A stretch of 64,000 nt of DNA from Clostridium tepidiprofundi DSM 19306 (GCF_001594005.1 NZ_LTBA01000002.1:1-64000); one strand, 5' to 3'; counted from the stretch's first letter, positions 26,976 through 36,474 are shown. Translations and numbers: made by a program. Notes: generated by a model from the letters alone, not told the origin.

Positions 26976-28337
26976 CTAGCCTATTTTGGGTATATTCAAC
27001 ATACATTCAAGCCATTTCAGATTTCCAAAGAAGTGTACATGTGCATAAGCTGCAAGTGTATTATTTTTTACATAACCGCAATTCCACTTCTTTTCTGAAC
27101 CATCATATGTTGTTTTTGTTACACTATAAATAACTTTTTCTTCTAAATTCACGCAAGATTTATGAAATTCATGACAATTGATTTTTAATCCCAAAGGTAT
27201 CAATTCATTATCATTAACTATTTTCAACTCTGCATAACCAAAGTTTTGAAGACGCTTAGTCATATGTGTATATCCATTAAAAAATCCAACTAAATTTTGT
27301 TCTGTAAAATAACAATCCAGTGCGGATGTTTCTTCAGTTGAATAAGATATTCCTTTAGTCAAATACATAAGCCCACCACATTCCGCATAACATCTTGTCC
27401 CATTTTCTAGTACCTGTTTTATACTTACAAGCATATCCTTATTCTGAGAAAGTTCCTCTGCAAATATTTCAGGATATCCTCCCCCAAAGTATATAAAGTC
27501 TAGGTCTTCTGGAAGCTTTTTATCCCTCATAGGACTAAAAAACACTACTTCTCCAGCTTCCTTTAGTAATTCTAAATTTTCCTTATAGTAAAAACTAAAA
27601 GCTTCATCTCTAGCTACACCTATTCTAATGTCTTTATTCTCAATATGATACGTATCCTCATATTTTTCAGCTTGTTTAAAGCAGTTAATTAAAGCATCTA
27701 TATCTACATTTTTTTCTAAGAGTTGCGCACATAACTCAATTTTCCTTTCTAAATCGTATATTTCACTGCTTTGAATAAGACCAAGATGTCTGCTTTTTAG
27801 AACTATTTCGTCATTTTTAGGCAAATATCCAAACACTTTAATTTTGCAATTTTCCTCTATACTCCTCTTAAGTAGCTTATAATAAGATTCGCTTATATTG
27901 TTTAATATTACACCCGCAATATTTGCATCTCTAAAATTAATTATTCCATTTATTTCTGCACATAATGTTGCCACCTGTGCTTTAGGAGATAACACAAGTA
28001 CAATAGGCAAATTCAGCAATTCAGCTACGTGATATGTAGAATATCTTTCATCTATTCCCTTGCCATCATATAATCCCATTACACCTTCTACAATACCAAA
28101 ATCACCTTTTCCCCTAGAAAAGCTTGCCTTAATTCCCTCTTCACTCATAAGGTATAGATCTAAATTTCTTGAATCAATTCCTGTTATCCTTGAATGAAAC
28201 GCTGTATCAATATAATCTGGTCCTACCTTAAATCCCTGTACACTATAATTTCTATTCTTTAAAGCCTTCATCAGTCCTAATGTAACTATTGTCTTTCCCC
28301 CACCACTGGCGTTTGACGAAATTATTATTGACTTCAT
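26976..28337 (-). CDS. cbiA: Cobyrinic acid a,c-diamide synthase
   Basis: This ATP- and glutamine-dependent enzyme amidates the a and c side chains. It has 453 residues, the normal length. The N-terminal P-loop ATPase part (SSNASGGGKTIVTLGLM, FKVGPDYIDTAFHSRITG, GVMGLYDG) is followed by a class I glutaminase domain (about 240-450) with the nucleophile in CYAECGGLMYLT and the final histidine region AAYAHVHFFGNLKW. ATG follows GGGGG. A 21-bp triple tandem repeat and an R1/R4 cluster lie just upstream. Confidence 0.95.
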   Translation of the reverse strand: MKSIIISSNASGGGKTIVTLGLMKALKNRNYSVQGFKVGPDYIDTAFHSRITGIDSRNLDLYLMSEEGIKASFSRGKGDFGIVEGVMGLYDGKGIDERYSTYHVAELLNLPIVLVLSPKAQVATLCAEINGIINFRDANIAGVILNNISESYYKLLKRSIEENCKIKVFGYLPKNDEIVLKSRHLGLIQSSEIYDLERKIELCAQLLEKNVDIDALINCFKQAEKYEDTYHIENKDIRIGVARDEAFSFYYKENLELLKEAGEVVFFSPMRDKKLPEDLDFIYFGGGYPEIFAEELSQNKDMLVSIKQVLENGTRCYAECGGLMYLTKGISYSTEETSALDCYFTEQNLVGFFNGYTHMTKRLQNFGYAELKIVNDNELIPLGLKINCHEFHKSCVNLEEKVIYSVTKTTYDGSEKKWNCGYVKNNTLAAYAHVHFFGNLKWLECMLNIPKIG

Positions 28338-28353
28338 AAAATTTTACCCCCAC

Positions 28354-28416
28354 CACACAACTAACTCATTCATACACACAACTAACTTATTCATACACAC
28401 AACTAACTTATTCATA
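28354..28416. repeat. 21-bp tandem repeat x3
   Basis: Three near-identical units read CACACAACTAACT(C/T)ATTCATA, directly upstream of cbiA. The adjoining 28419-28457 is a partial R4 copy (GACTAGCATACTAACTAG ... GAAAATGCC). Confidence 0.8.
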
Positions 28417-28463
28417 ATAGACTAGCATACTAACTAGTTTTTTTGAAAATGCCTAATGTACAA

Positions 28464-28570
28464 GTGAACTCATTTTGCTAAATCAAAACATCGGTACTTT
28501 AGGTGGATACTCCTCTCCACCTGAAGCAAAAGCTTCAACCTCCCACTTATAAAAGTTAGAATCTATAAAA
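28464..28570 (+). repeat. R1 element (upstream of cbiA)
   Basis: This R1 copy has all three hairpins recognisable but mutated (GTGAACTCATTTTGCTAAAT; AGGTGGATAC...TCTCCACCTGAAG; CTCCCACTTATAAAAGTTAG). It lies in the gap after cobD. Confidence 0.65.
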
Positions 28571-28591
28571 CCAATGAAATATTAAAAACTT

Positions 28592-29662
28592 TTATATACT
28601 ACTAAGTACATTTAAAAATCTAACATTAGACTCCCTATCTTTTATAGCAAATCTAACATAATATTTGTCTAATCCTCTATAGTTATCAGCCATCCTTATA
28701 AGAATATTTCTTTTTAAACATTCTTCATACAATTTATAGCAATCAATATTTTTAGTCTCGCACAATACATAGTTCACATTTGTTCTGTAAACTTTATTGA
28801 TAAAATATATTCTTTTCAATTTATCAATCATAAACTCTTTTTCTTCTCTAATCCATTCTAAAGTATTGTGTATATATTCTTTATCCTTAAGCACATTTTG
28901 AACCGCAACTTCAGCAAAAGCATTTATATTCCATGGGTTTTGTCTCATTTTGATTAATTCGACAAGTTTCTTATTACTACTTATTCCATATCCAAATCTT
29001 ATACCTGGCATGGAAAAAAATTTTGTAAGTGCTCTTATTATTATTAAACATTTATACTTCTCTACTTCACTTATGAAACTATCATCAATATTTCCTGTGA
29101 ATTCGATAAATGCTTCATCAACTATTATTATTTTCCCATTATTTTCACAATACATTAATATATTTTTAAATTCATCTTTATCTATAATACTTCCGTTTGG
29201 GTTGTTTGGATGTCCAATTATAATACCATCAACATATTTAAGCTTATTCAGTATATCCTTATAATCATATGTAAAATCATGTAACGTTTTGTCATAATTC
29301 CTCTCAATTAAATGCGAATATTCGATTTTGCATCCCCATTTTTTTGCATTAATTTCATACTCTACAAAGGAAGGAACAACTATGAGTATTCTTTTTAGCA
29401 TACTTATTGCCAAATCAATTATTTCAGCCGCACCATTCCCTAAAACAAAAAATTCTTCCGACGATACATTTGTATACTCCTTTAATGAATATTTAACTTT
29501 TCTATATTCGATATCTGGATATCTAACTAAATTATTGATAGCACTGTTAATATTATTTATAAAGGAATATGGTATACCAAGAGGATTTATGTTTGAACTA
29601 TAATCTAATAATTCTATCCCTTTTAATATTCCATCTGTATAAACATCTCCACCATGTATCAT
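28592..29662 (-). CDS. cobD: Threonine-phosphate decarboxylase (PLP enzyme)
   Basis: This fold-type I PLP enzyme related to histidinol-phosphate aminotransferase makes aminopropanol phosphate for the B12 nucleotide loop. I start it at ATG 29662 (356 residues) because GAGGAG precedes it. The N terminus is MIHGGDVYTDG, as in CobD. FSSNINPLG-like DYSSNINPLGIP, IIGHPNNPNGSII, IVDEAFIEF and the Schiff-base lysine in RALTKFFSMPGIRFGYG are present. It lies between cbiB and cbiA, as expected for this role. Confidence 0.92.
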   Translation of the reverse strand: MIHGGDVYTDGILKGIELLDYSSNINPLGIPYSFINNINSAINNLVRYPDIEYRKVKYSLKEYTNVSSEEFFVLGNGAAEIIDLAISMLKRILIVVPSFVEYEINAKKWGCKIEYSHLIERNYDKTLHDFTYDYKDILNKLKYVDGIIIGHPNNPNGSIIDKDEFKNILMYCENNGKIIIVDEAFIEFTGNIDDSFISEVEKYKCLIIIRALTKFFSMPGIRFGYGISSNKKLVELIKMRQNPWNINAFAEVAVQNVLKDKEYIHNTLEWIREEKEFMIDKLKRIYFINKVYRTNVNYVLCETKNIDCYKLYEECLKRNILIRMADNYRGLDKYYVRFAIKDRESNVRFLNVLSSI

Positions 29663-29696
29663 AAAACATCTCCTCAACAATTTACTCTAACCAATA

Positions 29697-29812
29697 GTGA
29701 AATCGTTTTGCTAAAGCAAAACATAGGGACTTCATGTGGAGAGTCTACTCCACTTGAAGCAAAACACTTCAATCTCCACTTATAGAAGTGGGAATTTTAT
29801 AGAATCGATAAA
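29697..29812 (+). repeat. R1 element overlapping the end of cbiB
   Basis: This 116-bp R1 copy runs GTGAAATCGTTTTGCTAAAG ... GAATCGATAAA. Its far end lies inside the cbiB reading frame and supplies the last residues and the stop codon of that gene. Confidence 0.75.
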
Positions 29813-30748
29813 CTTATATCCACAATAAATAATCAATAATAAACTTTCTGAAGCATACATTAATCTAATACAATAATTAATATGTTCTTTTTTTAATTCA
29901 TTTATTTTATCACCTATAGTTGGCTTATATATAACTTCACCGAAATAAGTATTAGTCCCTCCTAGTTGTATACCCATAGCTCCTGCTGCTGCTCCTTCTG
30001 GATATGCACAGTTAGGACTCTTATGATTTTTTCTATCCCTAAGCATAATTTTTATACTATTGAAAATATTTCCTCCAATCAATGGTGCACACAAACACAT
30101 AAGAACTCCTGTCAATCTTGCAGGTATAAAGTTAAATATGTCGTCAACTTTTGCAGGAAAGAATCCAATATACTTGTATTCTTTAGTTAAATATCCCAAC
30201 ATTGAATCCATAGTATTTATTCCTTTATACATCATTGCAAGAGGTGCTCCACCTATAATTGCAAATATTAATGGAGCAATAACACCATCTGAAGCATTTT
30301 CTGCTACGGTTTCAATATCCGCTCTTATTATTTCTGTTTCATTTAAATTGCTAGTTTCCCTGCCAACAATATAAGATAACTTTATTCTTGCATCTTCAAT
30401 ATCACCCTTATTAAGTGAATTAAACACCTTTTTAGCTTCATCTTTTAAACATTTACATGCAAGAGTAGTCCAAAGTATCAATATATTAATAACATGATGT
30501 ACTATTGGCATTGATTTTGTTATGAATAATATACTAAACGGTATAACAAAACTAACACTCATTACTATAAGAACTATTAATCCACCGAACATTTTTAATG
30601 TCTTATCGGTTTTACATACCTTTCTACCATTTCTTTCTAATAATTTTATTAATTTTCCTATGTATATAACAGGATGAGGCAATCCATAAGGATCACCCAC
30701 AATCCAATCAATAATTACAGCAACAATTATATCAAGTACATAAAACAT
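29780..30748 (-). CDS. cbiB: Adenosylcobinamide-phosphate synthase
   Basis: This integral membrane enzyme joins aminopropanol (phosphate) to adenosylcobyric acid. It has 322 residues and several hydrophobic helices. The family signature DWIVGDPYGLPHPVIYIGKL is at the N terminus, with IETVAENASDGVIAPLIFA and YKGINTMDSMLGYLT in the middle and PEGAAAGAMGIQLGG later. The terminal segment FIDSIKFPLL and the stop are encoded by the end of an R1 repeat, so the original C terminus seems to have been replaced. ATG follows AGAGAGG. Confidence 0.95.
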   Translation of the reverse strand: MFYVLDIIVAVIIDWIVGDPYGLPHPVIYIGKLIKLLERNGRKVCKTDKTLKMFGGLIVLIVMSVSFVIPFSILFITKSMPIVHHVINILILWTTLACKCLKDEAKKVFNSLNKGDIEDARIKLSYIVGRETSNLNETEIIRADIETVAENASDGVIAPLIFAIIGGAPLAMMYKGINTMDSMLGYLTKEYKYIGFFPAKVDDIFNFIPARLTGVLMCLCAPLIGGNIFNSIKIMLRDRKNHKSPNCAYPEGAAAGAMGIQLGGTNTYFGEVIYKPTIGDKINELKKEHINYCIRLMYASESLLLIIYCGYKFIDSIKFPLL

Positions 30749-30854
30749 AATTGAAATTCCTCTCTACGAGTTCTTTATAATATAAAATCAAATTATCTAC
30801 ACATATGTAAATTATTAAAATATTTACAAATTGCAAATATCTGTAGATTAGCAA

Positions 30855-30970
30855 GTGAATTCGGTTTGCTAAAGCAAAACATCGGGACTTCAGTTGGAGA
30901 CCCTACTCCCCCTGAAGCAAAAGCTTCAATCTCCTAATTATAGAAGTGGGAGTCTTATAGAATCGATAAA
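30855..30970 (+). repeat. R1 element (cbiP-cbiB gap)
   Basis: This R1 copy begins GTGAATTCGGTTTGCTAAAG and ends TATAGAATCGATAAA. Hairpin 2 has an imperfect stem; hairpin 3 reads CTCCTAATTATAGAAGTGGG. Confidence 0.7.
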
Positions 30971-31007
30971 AATCCATCATATATAAAATAATGTTTTAGT
31001 ACGATTC

Positions 31008-32525
31008 TCAAGCATCTTTAAGCCCTACTATTTTGTATATAAATTCCATATCCAAACTATTTCTTACAATATCAGCAAGTTTATCAATTTCTTTCTCTCT
31101 TAAACTTTCGTATACAACTGATTTTCTAGTTTTAAGCCCTTTCTTAATTCTGAGCATGTTAATAACATATTCTCTAAATTCCACTCCATCAAATATTCCA
31201 TGTATATAGGTTCCCATCACATTTCCTTTACTATTTACAGCTCCATCAATATATTCAACTTTGTTTCCATTTTTATTGGTTATTTTAAACATAGGCTGAA
31301 CATTATTTCCATATATACAATTTCCCATATGAATCTCGTATCCATAAATATTGCCCTCAAATAATGAAAATTTTGCACATTTAGCTGTTTCTCTACTGAA
31401 AACCCCCTCAATCCTAGCCATAACCTTTTCATTTTCAAAAGTTGTTTCTATATCTAATAATTTCATACCTTCTATTTCTTGTAGGCTTGATTCAGTTTTA
31501 TACGGATCTTTAAGTACATTGCCAAGCATCTGATATCCACCACATATACCTATTATTAAACCTTCTGTGGAATTGGCATATTCTTTAATCACTTCTTCTA
31601 ATCCATTTTCTCTTATAGCTTTCAAATCTTCTATGGTATTTTTGCTTCCAGGTACAACAACTAAGTCAGGAACACCAAATTCATTCTTTGAAGATACATA
31701 TCTTACCGATACGTCTTCTTCAATATGTAGTGCATCTATATCGGTAAAATTCGACATATGTGGTAACTTTATTACAGCAATATCTATCTTTCCTTTTATA
31801 TACTTATTAAATTCTACAGCACCATCCTCATCCTCTAGCGTTAGTTTGAAGTATGGTACAACCCCTGCACATGGAATATGAATGATATCCTCAAGCATAT
31901 TTAAGCCTGGTTTTAATATTTCAACATCCCCTCTAAATTTATTTATTATAGTTCCCTTTACTCTTTTTCTCTCATCATCTTTTAACAAAAGCATTGTACC
32001 CGCTAATGATGCAAAAACACCACCTTTATCGATATCACCTATAAGGAGTACAGGTGCATCTACAAGTTCTGCCATCCCCATATTAACTATATCTCTATCG
32101 CGTAAATTAATCTCAGCAGGACTTCCAGCTCCTTCCATAACTATTATGTCAAAATTTTTCTCCATCTCATTAAACTGTTTTGTAAGCATATCTTTAAATT
32201 TAAGCTTCATATTGTGATATTCCATTGCAGTAGAATTTCCCCATACTTTACCGTTAACTATTATCTGACATTTTTTATCAGATGTAGGTTTCAATAATAT
32301 TGGGTTCATATAAGCTTCTGGTTGCAATCCACAAGCATAAGCCTGAAGAACCTGTGCCCTTCCCATTTCTTTGCCGTCTAAAGTAATATAAGAATTTAGC
32401 GACATATTTTGCGATTTGAATGGTGCAACTCTATAACCATCTTGTTTAAAAATTCTGCATAGTGCTGTTACCAAAATACTTTTCCCAACTGAAGATGCTG
32501 TACCTTGAAGCATAATTTTAGCCAT
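31008..32525 (-). CDS. cbiP: Cobyric acid synthase
   Basis: This ATP- and glutamine-dependent amidase (CobQ/CbiP) modifies side chains b, d, e and g of adenosylcobyrinic acid a,c-diamide. It has 505 residues, the normal length. The P-loop region [38 protein letters not shown] and [21 protein letters not shown] mark the N-terminal half. The glutaminase half shows the nucleophile in [12 protein letters not shown] and the histidine in [12 protein letters not shown] strong AGGAGA precedes the ATG. The 33 bases covering this site recur 66 bases upstream. Confidence 0.97.
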   Translation of the reverse strand: MAKIMLQGTASSVGKSILVTALCRIFKQDGYRVAPFKSQNMSLNSYITLDGKEMGRAQVLQAYACGLQPEAYMNPILLKPTSDKKCQIIVNGKVWGNSTAMEYHNMKLKFKDMLTKQFNEMEKNFDIIVMEGAGSPAEINLRDRDIVNMGMAELVDAPVLLIGDIDKGGVFASLAGTMLLLKDDERKRVKGTIINKFRGDVEILKPGLNMLEDIIHIPCAGVVPYFKLTLEDEDGAVEFNKYIKGKIDIAVIKLPHMSNFTDIDALHIEEDVSVRYVSSKNEFGVPDLVVVPGSKNTIEDLKAIRENGLEEVIKEYANSTEGLIIGICGGYQMLGNVLKDPYKTESSLQEIEGMKLLDIETTFENEKVMARIEGVFSRETAKCAKFSLFEGNIYGYEIHMGNCIYGNNVQPMFKITNKNGNKVEYIDGAVNSKGNVMGTYIHGIFDGVEFREYVINMLRIKKGLKTRKSVVYESLREKEIDKLADIVRNSLDMEFIYKIVGLKDA

Positions 32526-32532
32526 ATTTATC

Positions 32533-32633
32533 TCTCCTATATATACTTATCATGTTATAAAATTCGTATTCCCTCGGTTTAAAGTTAAACCCGTCGTGTC
32601 TCCTATATATACTTGTCAAGTTATAAAATCCCT
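32533..32633. repeat. Direct repeat covering the cbiP ribosome-binding site
   Basis: The segment TCTCCTATATATACTTATCA (32533) recurs as TCTCCTATATATACTTGTCA (32599) with similar following bases. The copy next to cbiP carries its Shine-Dalgarno on the minus strand; the distal copy has no gene after it. Confidence 0.6.
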
Positions 32634-32813
32634 ATTATATCAATAAAACTTTGACAATGAGAGATGACTTTATGACTTTATGAGTTAATAAAAATTATAA
32701 AATACTTTTGTATCAACAAAATCTCTCTCACCGTCTGGCACAAAATATACATTACAATTTGATTTGTTATACTTGTTATTTTAAACGCCCTATATAATAC
32801 TTGTATGATAATA

Positions 32814-33827
32814 CTATTTATATAGCTCAGGATAGATCATCTTTTGTAATAATTTAAGTCCTTCAGCAAATCTAAAATTCGATGCTGATATCAATTTTTC
32901 GTCAATAATATAAATGTCACCATTTTTTACTGCTTTTATTTTGTCGAATCCTGGTCTTGATTTAATTTCATCAATGCTAACTGTTTTATTCATAACACCT
33001 TTTTGTGCAACAAAAACATCAATATCATTAGCTTTAGAAAGCAACTTTTCTTCACCATAGCTAACAACAGTTGAAGATTTTTTTGAAACTTCTAAATCGC
33101 TTGCAATATTTTCTGCACCAACCAATTTTAGTGCAGTACCAGCAAAACTATTTGGTGTTGCAGTCTGATAGTTCTTCTTCCTGCTTTCAAAATATACCTT
33201 TTTCTTTTTAGTTATTTTTTCTGCCTTTGCTTTGATTTCATCAATAGTCTTATGGAATTCTTTTAATTTTTCTTTTGCTTCTTTTTCTTTACCAGTAAGC
33301 ATTCCAAGTTTATTAATGTAATCATCAAAATCGTTAAAATCAGTTACATATAATGTAACAACATTTATACCTGCATTCTCTAGTGCCTTAACAAAATCAG
33401 GATACCCCTTCGCTATCATTGTTCTTATCAATACTAAATCAGGTTTTGCTGCAATTATAGTTTCGGGATCATCTTTAAAACTATAAGCTTTCTTTGTTTT
33501 AACAGCCTCAGGAAATCTATCACTCTTGCTAACTCCTATTATTTCTTTATCTAATCCTAATGCAAATAAATTCTCTGTATGTGCTGAATATAGTGAAATT
33601 ATCCTTTTTGCTGGTTGTTTCATAACAACCTCTTTCCCCATATCATCAACAAACTTTATTACTTTTACATTGTCATTGTTAATATTTTTATTTACATTAT
33701 CTTTTACAGAAACCTCTTTTGTATTGTTACTCTTACCTGTATCAGACGTACCACCATTTCCGCACGCTGATAGTAAAAAAATCATAGTAACCATTAATAC
33801 AATACTAAATGCTAACTTCTTTTTCAT
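32814..33827 (-). CDS. btuF: Corrinoid ABC transporter substrate-binding lipoprotein
   Basis: This binding protein should capture cobalamin or other corrinoids outside the cell for BtuCD. It has 337 residues with a lipoprotein signal (FLLSACGNGG, Cys about residue 22), an Asn/Lys-rich linker and a class III binding fold: RIISLYSAHTENLFALGLDK, PDLVLIRTMIAKGYPDF and a long connecting helix (about 185-225). The riboswitch-controlled operon with btuC and btuD supports a B12 substrate; iron-siderophore binders look similar. Confidence 0.88.
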   Translation of the reverse strand: MKKKLAFSIVLMVTMIFLLSACGNGGTSDTGKSNNTKEVSVKDNVNKNINNDNVKVIKFVDDMGKEVVMKQPAKRIISLYSAHTENLFALGLDKEIIGVSKSDRFPEAVKTKKAYSFKDDPETIIAAKPDLVLIRTMIAKGYPDFVKALENAGINVVTLYVTDFNDFDDYINKLGMLTGKEKEAKEKLKEFHKTIDEIKAKAEKITKKKKVYFESRKKNYQTATPNSFAGTALKLVGAENIASDLEVSKKSSTVVSYGEEKLLSKANDIDVFVAQKGVMNKTVSIDEIKSRPGFDKIKAVKNGDIYIIDEKLISASNFRFAEGLKLLQKMIYPELYK

Positions 33828-34175
33828 GTTATTTTGCCTCCCTTTACATATTTTGGTTATTTATTATGCAATATATTTTTTACACTACCATATATTTAAA
33901 TTTACATAGTAGCCCTAAAAATAATCATTTATACATACTGATATATACTTATCAAATTTTATACTTCGATTCGTAATATGCACTATAACTATTTACTATC
34001 ATATATTTTGCATTAATATTCACTTATAAAACTCTCTGCATACTGCATTTTTTCGTTTTAATATATATGCTAAAAATCTAAATTACGAATTGAAAATTTT
34101 GTAATTCGTACTATAATACTTATACTACATACTAAACTATAAACTAGTAAATTTCACTCCCCTTTCAGTCCATAA
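33828..34175. other. Intergenic region btuF-btuD, occupied by an R2 element
   Basis: There is no gene here. Apart from R2 copy 3 the region is AT-rich and without visible structure. Confidence 0.5.
33964..34095. repeat. R2 MITE-like element, copy 3
   Basis: The left end is CTTCGATTCGTAAT and the right end ATTACGAATTGAAA, with the R2 internal block between them. The flanks are aattttata and aattttgta (8 of 9 bases shared), compatible with an old 9-bp target duplication. Confidence 0.75.
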
Positions 34176-34925
34176 TCAATTTATTTCCAATGCATTTCCT
34201 ATAAATCTCCCCTTTACATTAAAAACATCATAAAGAACTTCTTCATTTAATACATCTTTGCTTGTCCCAAAATCATATACATTTCCATCTTTCAGAATTA
34301 AAATTTCATCACAAAATTTTCTAGCTAAAGCCAAATCATGCATTATAAATAGAACTGTTTTGTTCTCTTTAATTACCTTATCCTTTAAAATCTTTATAAA
34401 CTTTATCTGGTAATATATATCTGCATTGCTTATACCTTCATCTATCAATATTAAATCAGTATTTTGACACATAGTTTTTGCAAATAACACTCTTTGCTTT
34501 TCTCCACCACTAAGTTCATTTACCTTTTTTTGTCTCATATCATACAAATTCGCCTCTTTAAGAGATTTTTCGACAAGTATGATATCTTCACTATTTAATT
34601 TTCCCTCACTAAAAGGATATCTTCCCATAGCGACTACTTGTTCAATAGTATATGGAAATTTCAACTCAAAACTTTGAGACATAAAACTAATTTCCCTTGC
34701 TAAATTTTTTATGCTATATTTTTTATTATCTTTACCATTGATGTATACCTTTCCAGTTTCAATCTTTATAAGTTTTGTGATTGCAGAAAGCAATGTACTT
34801 TTTCCAACTCCATTGGGTCCAATAATACCATACATTTTCCCTTTTTTAAATTCTGCATTAATGCATTTCAATATGTCCCTTTTACCATATTTAACAGTTA
34901 AATTATCAATCATAATACCCTTCAT
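34176..34925 (-). CDS. btuD: Corrinoid ABC transporter ATPase
   Basis: This ATP-binding subunit drives corrinoid import through BtuC. It has 249 residues from ATG 34925; the earlier ATG at 34946 lies in a tandem repeat. Walker A is GPNGVGKSTLL, a Q-loop is at SFMSQSFELKFPYT, the signature is LSGGEKQRVLFA, Walker B is LILIDEG and the switch histidine is in LFIMHDLALARKF. The FepC/BtuD type fits a class II importer. Start choice between nearby ATGs is uncertain. Confidence 0.9.
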   Translation of the reverse strand: MKGIMIDNLTVKYGKRDILKCINAEFKKGKMYGIIGPNGVGKSTLLSAITKLIKIETGKVYINGKDNKKYSIKNLAREISFMSQSFELKFPYTIEQVVAMGRYPFSEGKLNSEDIILVEKSLKEANLYDMRQKKVNELSGGEKQRVLFAKTMCQNTDLILIDEGISNADIYYQIKFIKILKDKVIKENKTVLFIMHDLALARKFCDEILILKDGNVYDFGTSKDVLNEEVLYDVFNVKGRFIGNALEIN

Positions 34926-34939
34926 AATACTAATCCCCA

Positions 34940-35019
34940 CATACATATAAGATTTATCGCATACATATAAGATTTATCGCATACATATAATATTTATCAC
35001 ATACATATAATATTTATTA
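34940..35019. repeat. 20-bp tandem repeat x4 upstream of btuD
   Basis: Four units of CATACATATAA(G/T)ATTTATC(G/A) lie end to end and run into the TTTAT border of an R1 element. They separate btuD from btuC. Confidence 0.8.
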
Positions 35020-35135
35020 ATTCTATAAGACTCCCACTCATATAAGTATAAGTGAAATATTGAAGCCTTTTGCTTCAGATGTAGTAGAGTCTCTACCTGA
35101 AGTTCTGATGTTTTGCTTTAGCAAAACGAGTTCAT
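35013..35135 (-). repeat. R1 element, inverted orientation (btuC-btuD gap)
   Basis: This R1 copy is opposite in orientation to those at 26-31 kb: TTTATTAATTCTATAAGACT at the left, GTTTTGCTTTAGCAAAAC and gagttcat at the right. The hairpin next to the TTTAT end is partly decayed. Confidence 0.7.
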
Positions 35136-35173
35136 TACTATTTATCAAATCACATTTATAAAATTAAAAAAAC

Positions 35174-36139
35174 TTATTCTACTCTTTTAGTCATAAATAT
35201 GTAACAGAAAAATGGCCCCCCAATAAGAGTAGTTAAAACGCCTACTGGAAGTTCATGTGCAAGTGCACTCCTTGTTATCGTATCTGCTGCAAGAAGTAAT
35301 GAAGCTCCCATCAATGTACTTATAGGAATAATTTTTCTGTTATCAGCTCCTACCATGAGCCTAGTTAAGTGAGGTACTACCAATCCAACAAATCCAATTA
35401 TTCCACATAGTGATACACAAAATGCTGTCATAACAGTACATACAACAAGTAATGTTTTATAAATTCTATCGTAATTCACTCCGACTAAAAGAGATTCTCT
35501 TCTACCCATAGTCATAATATTTAATTCTTTAGAATAATACATACATATCGCTATACCAAATAAAATCACGATTCCTAATGATAAAACCTGTTTCATGCTT
35601 TTCGATGCTAAATTACCCATCAACCAAAATATCATGGCAGTAGCATTTTCATCGGCTAATGCTTTTAAAAAACTCACACCTGCTGAACATACAGAACCAA
35701 CAATTATACCTGCCAGCACCAAACTAGAAGTTGTCAAATATCCCTTGCTTTTTGCCATCCAAATTACAATTATTAACACCATTAATGAAAACAATATTGC
35801 CATAGGTTGAGTTGGAATATTTATATCATAAGTAATATTTATATATATTGCTAAACATGCTCCGAATGCAGCTCCTGATGAAATACCAAGTGTATAAGAA
35901 TCTGCAAGTGGATTATTCAAAAGACACTGCAAAACCACCCCACTTACAGAAAGAGCCATACCAACAATAATAGCTAAAATTATTCTCGGTAGTCTTACCT
36001 TGAACAATATAGTTGAACCCAACTCTTTATCAATAGTAAGCAAATTAACTTTACCACAAGCTAATGCTGCTATAAACATTAACACCAATACTAAAATCAT
36101 TAAAATTACTACTAAAGTAATTTTATGGGGACGGTTCAT
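35174..36139 (-). CDS. btuC: Corrinoid ABC transporter permease
   Basis: This FecCD/BtuC-family permease has about 10 membrane helices. Family marks are VRLPRIILAIIVGMALSVSG, LQCLLNNPLADSYTLGISSG, GFVGLVVPHLTRLMVG and the closing ELPVGVLTTLIGGPFFCYI. I start it at ATG 36139 (321 residues), 8 bases after TAAGGAGGT. This ATG is inside an R3 repeat, so the protein begins MNRPHK. An earlier in-frame ATG (36184) lies in a tandem duplicate of the same segment but has only a weak site. It is the first gene after the riboswitch. Confidence 0.93.
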   Translation of the reverse strand: MNRPHKITLVVILMILVLVLMFIAALACGKVNLLTIDKELGSTILFKVRLPRIILAIIVGMALSVSGVVLQCLLNNPLADSYTLGISSGAAFGACLAIYINITYDINIPTQPMAILFSLMVLIIVIWMAKSKGYLTTSSLVLAGIIVGSVCSAGVSFLKALADENATAMIFWLMGNLASKSMKQVLSLGIVILFGIAICMYYSKELNIMTMGRRESLLVGVNYDRIYKTLLVVCTVMTAFCVSLCGIIGFVGLVVPHLTRLMVGADNRKIIPISTLMGASLLLAADTITRSALAHELPVGVLTTLIGGPFFCYIFMTKRVE

Positions 36140-36184
36140 TAGTTTTACCTCCTTAGCTCCAGCTATTTTGTGGGGACGGTTCAT
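36127..36184. repeat. Tandem duplication carrying two R3 copies at the btuC start
   Basis: TGGGGACGGTTCATTA occurs at 36126-36141 and again at 36171-36186, with similar bases between (a unit of about 45 bp, tttacctcctta versus tttacgtcttta). The inner unit has the good ribosome-binding site. Confidence 0.75.
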
Positions 36185-36216
36185 TACTTTTACGTCTTTA
36201 GTTTCAGCTAGACAAT

Positions 36217-36311
36217 CTAGTGCAGACTTTTTTAATTACAAATCAATTAAGAAAAAAATGTATTTGTAAATAAGCTACTTAACTTTATTTACTTAGAAAA
36301 ATCTGCACTAG
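36217..36311. repeat. R5 element, reference copy
   Basis: This element of about 95 bp has inverted ends CTAGTGCAGACTTTTTT and AAAAATCTGCACTAG. The related copy at the end of cbiF shares ATTTGTAAATAAGCTACTT. It has no ORF. Confidence 0.65.
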
Positions 36312-36357
36312 TTCTCTATTTATTTGGGACAGTTCATTATTTTCACTACTTTTATTA

Positions 36358-36474
36358 TTTATCGTTTCTCCAAGACTCCCTCTTCTATAAGCGAGAGATT
36401 GAAGCTTTTTAGTTCAGGTGGAATAAAGTCTCCGCCTAAAGTACCGATGTTTTGCTTTAGCAAAACGAGTTCAC
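36358..36474 (-). repeat. R1 element, inverted orientation (btuC leader)
   Basis: This R1 copy begins TTTATCGTTTCTCCAAGACT and ends GTTTTGCTTTAGCAAAAC plus gagttcac. It lies in the leader between the riboswitch terminator and btuC. Confidence 0.7.

Noticed and set aside
23182-36474. The regularly shaped repeats could be taken for a CRISPR array
   Set aside because: Copies are kilobases apart, lie in gene gaps, differ in orientation and have no spacers or cas genes.
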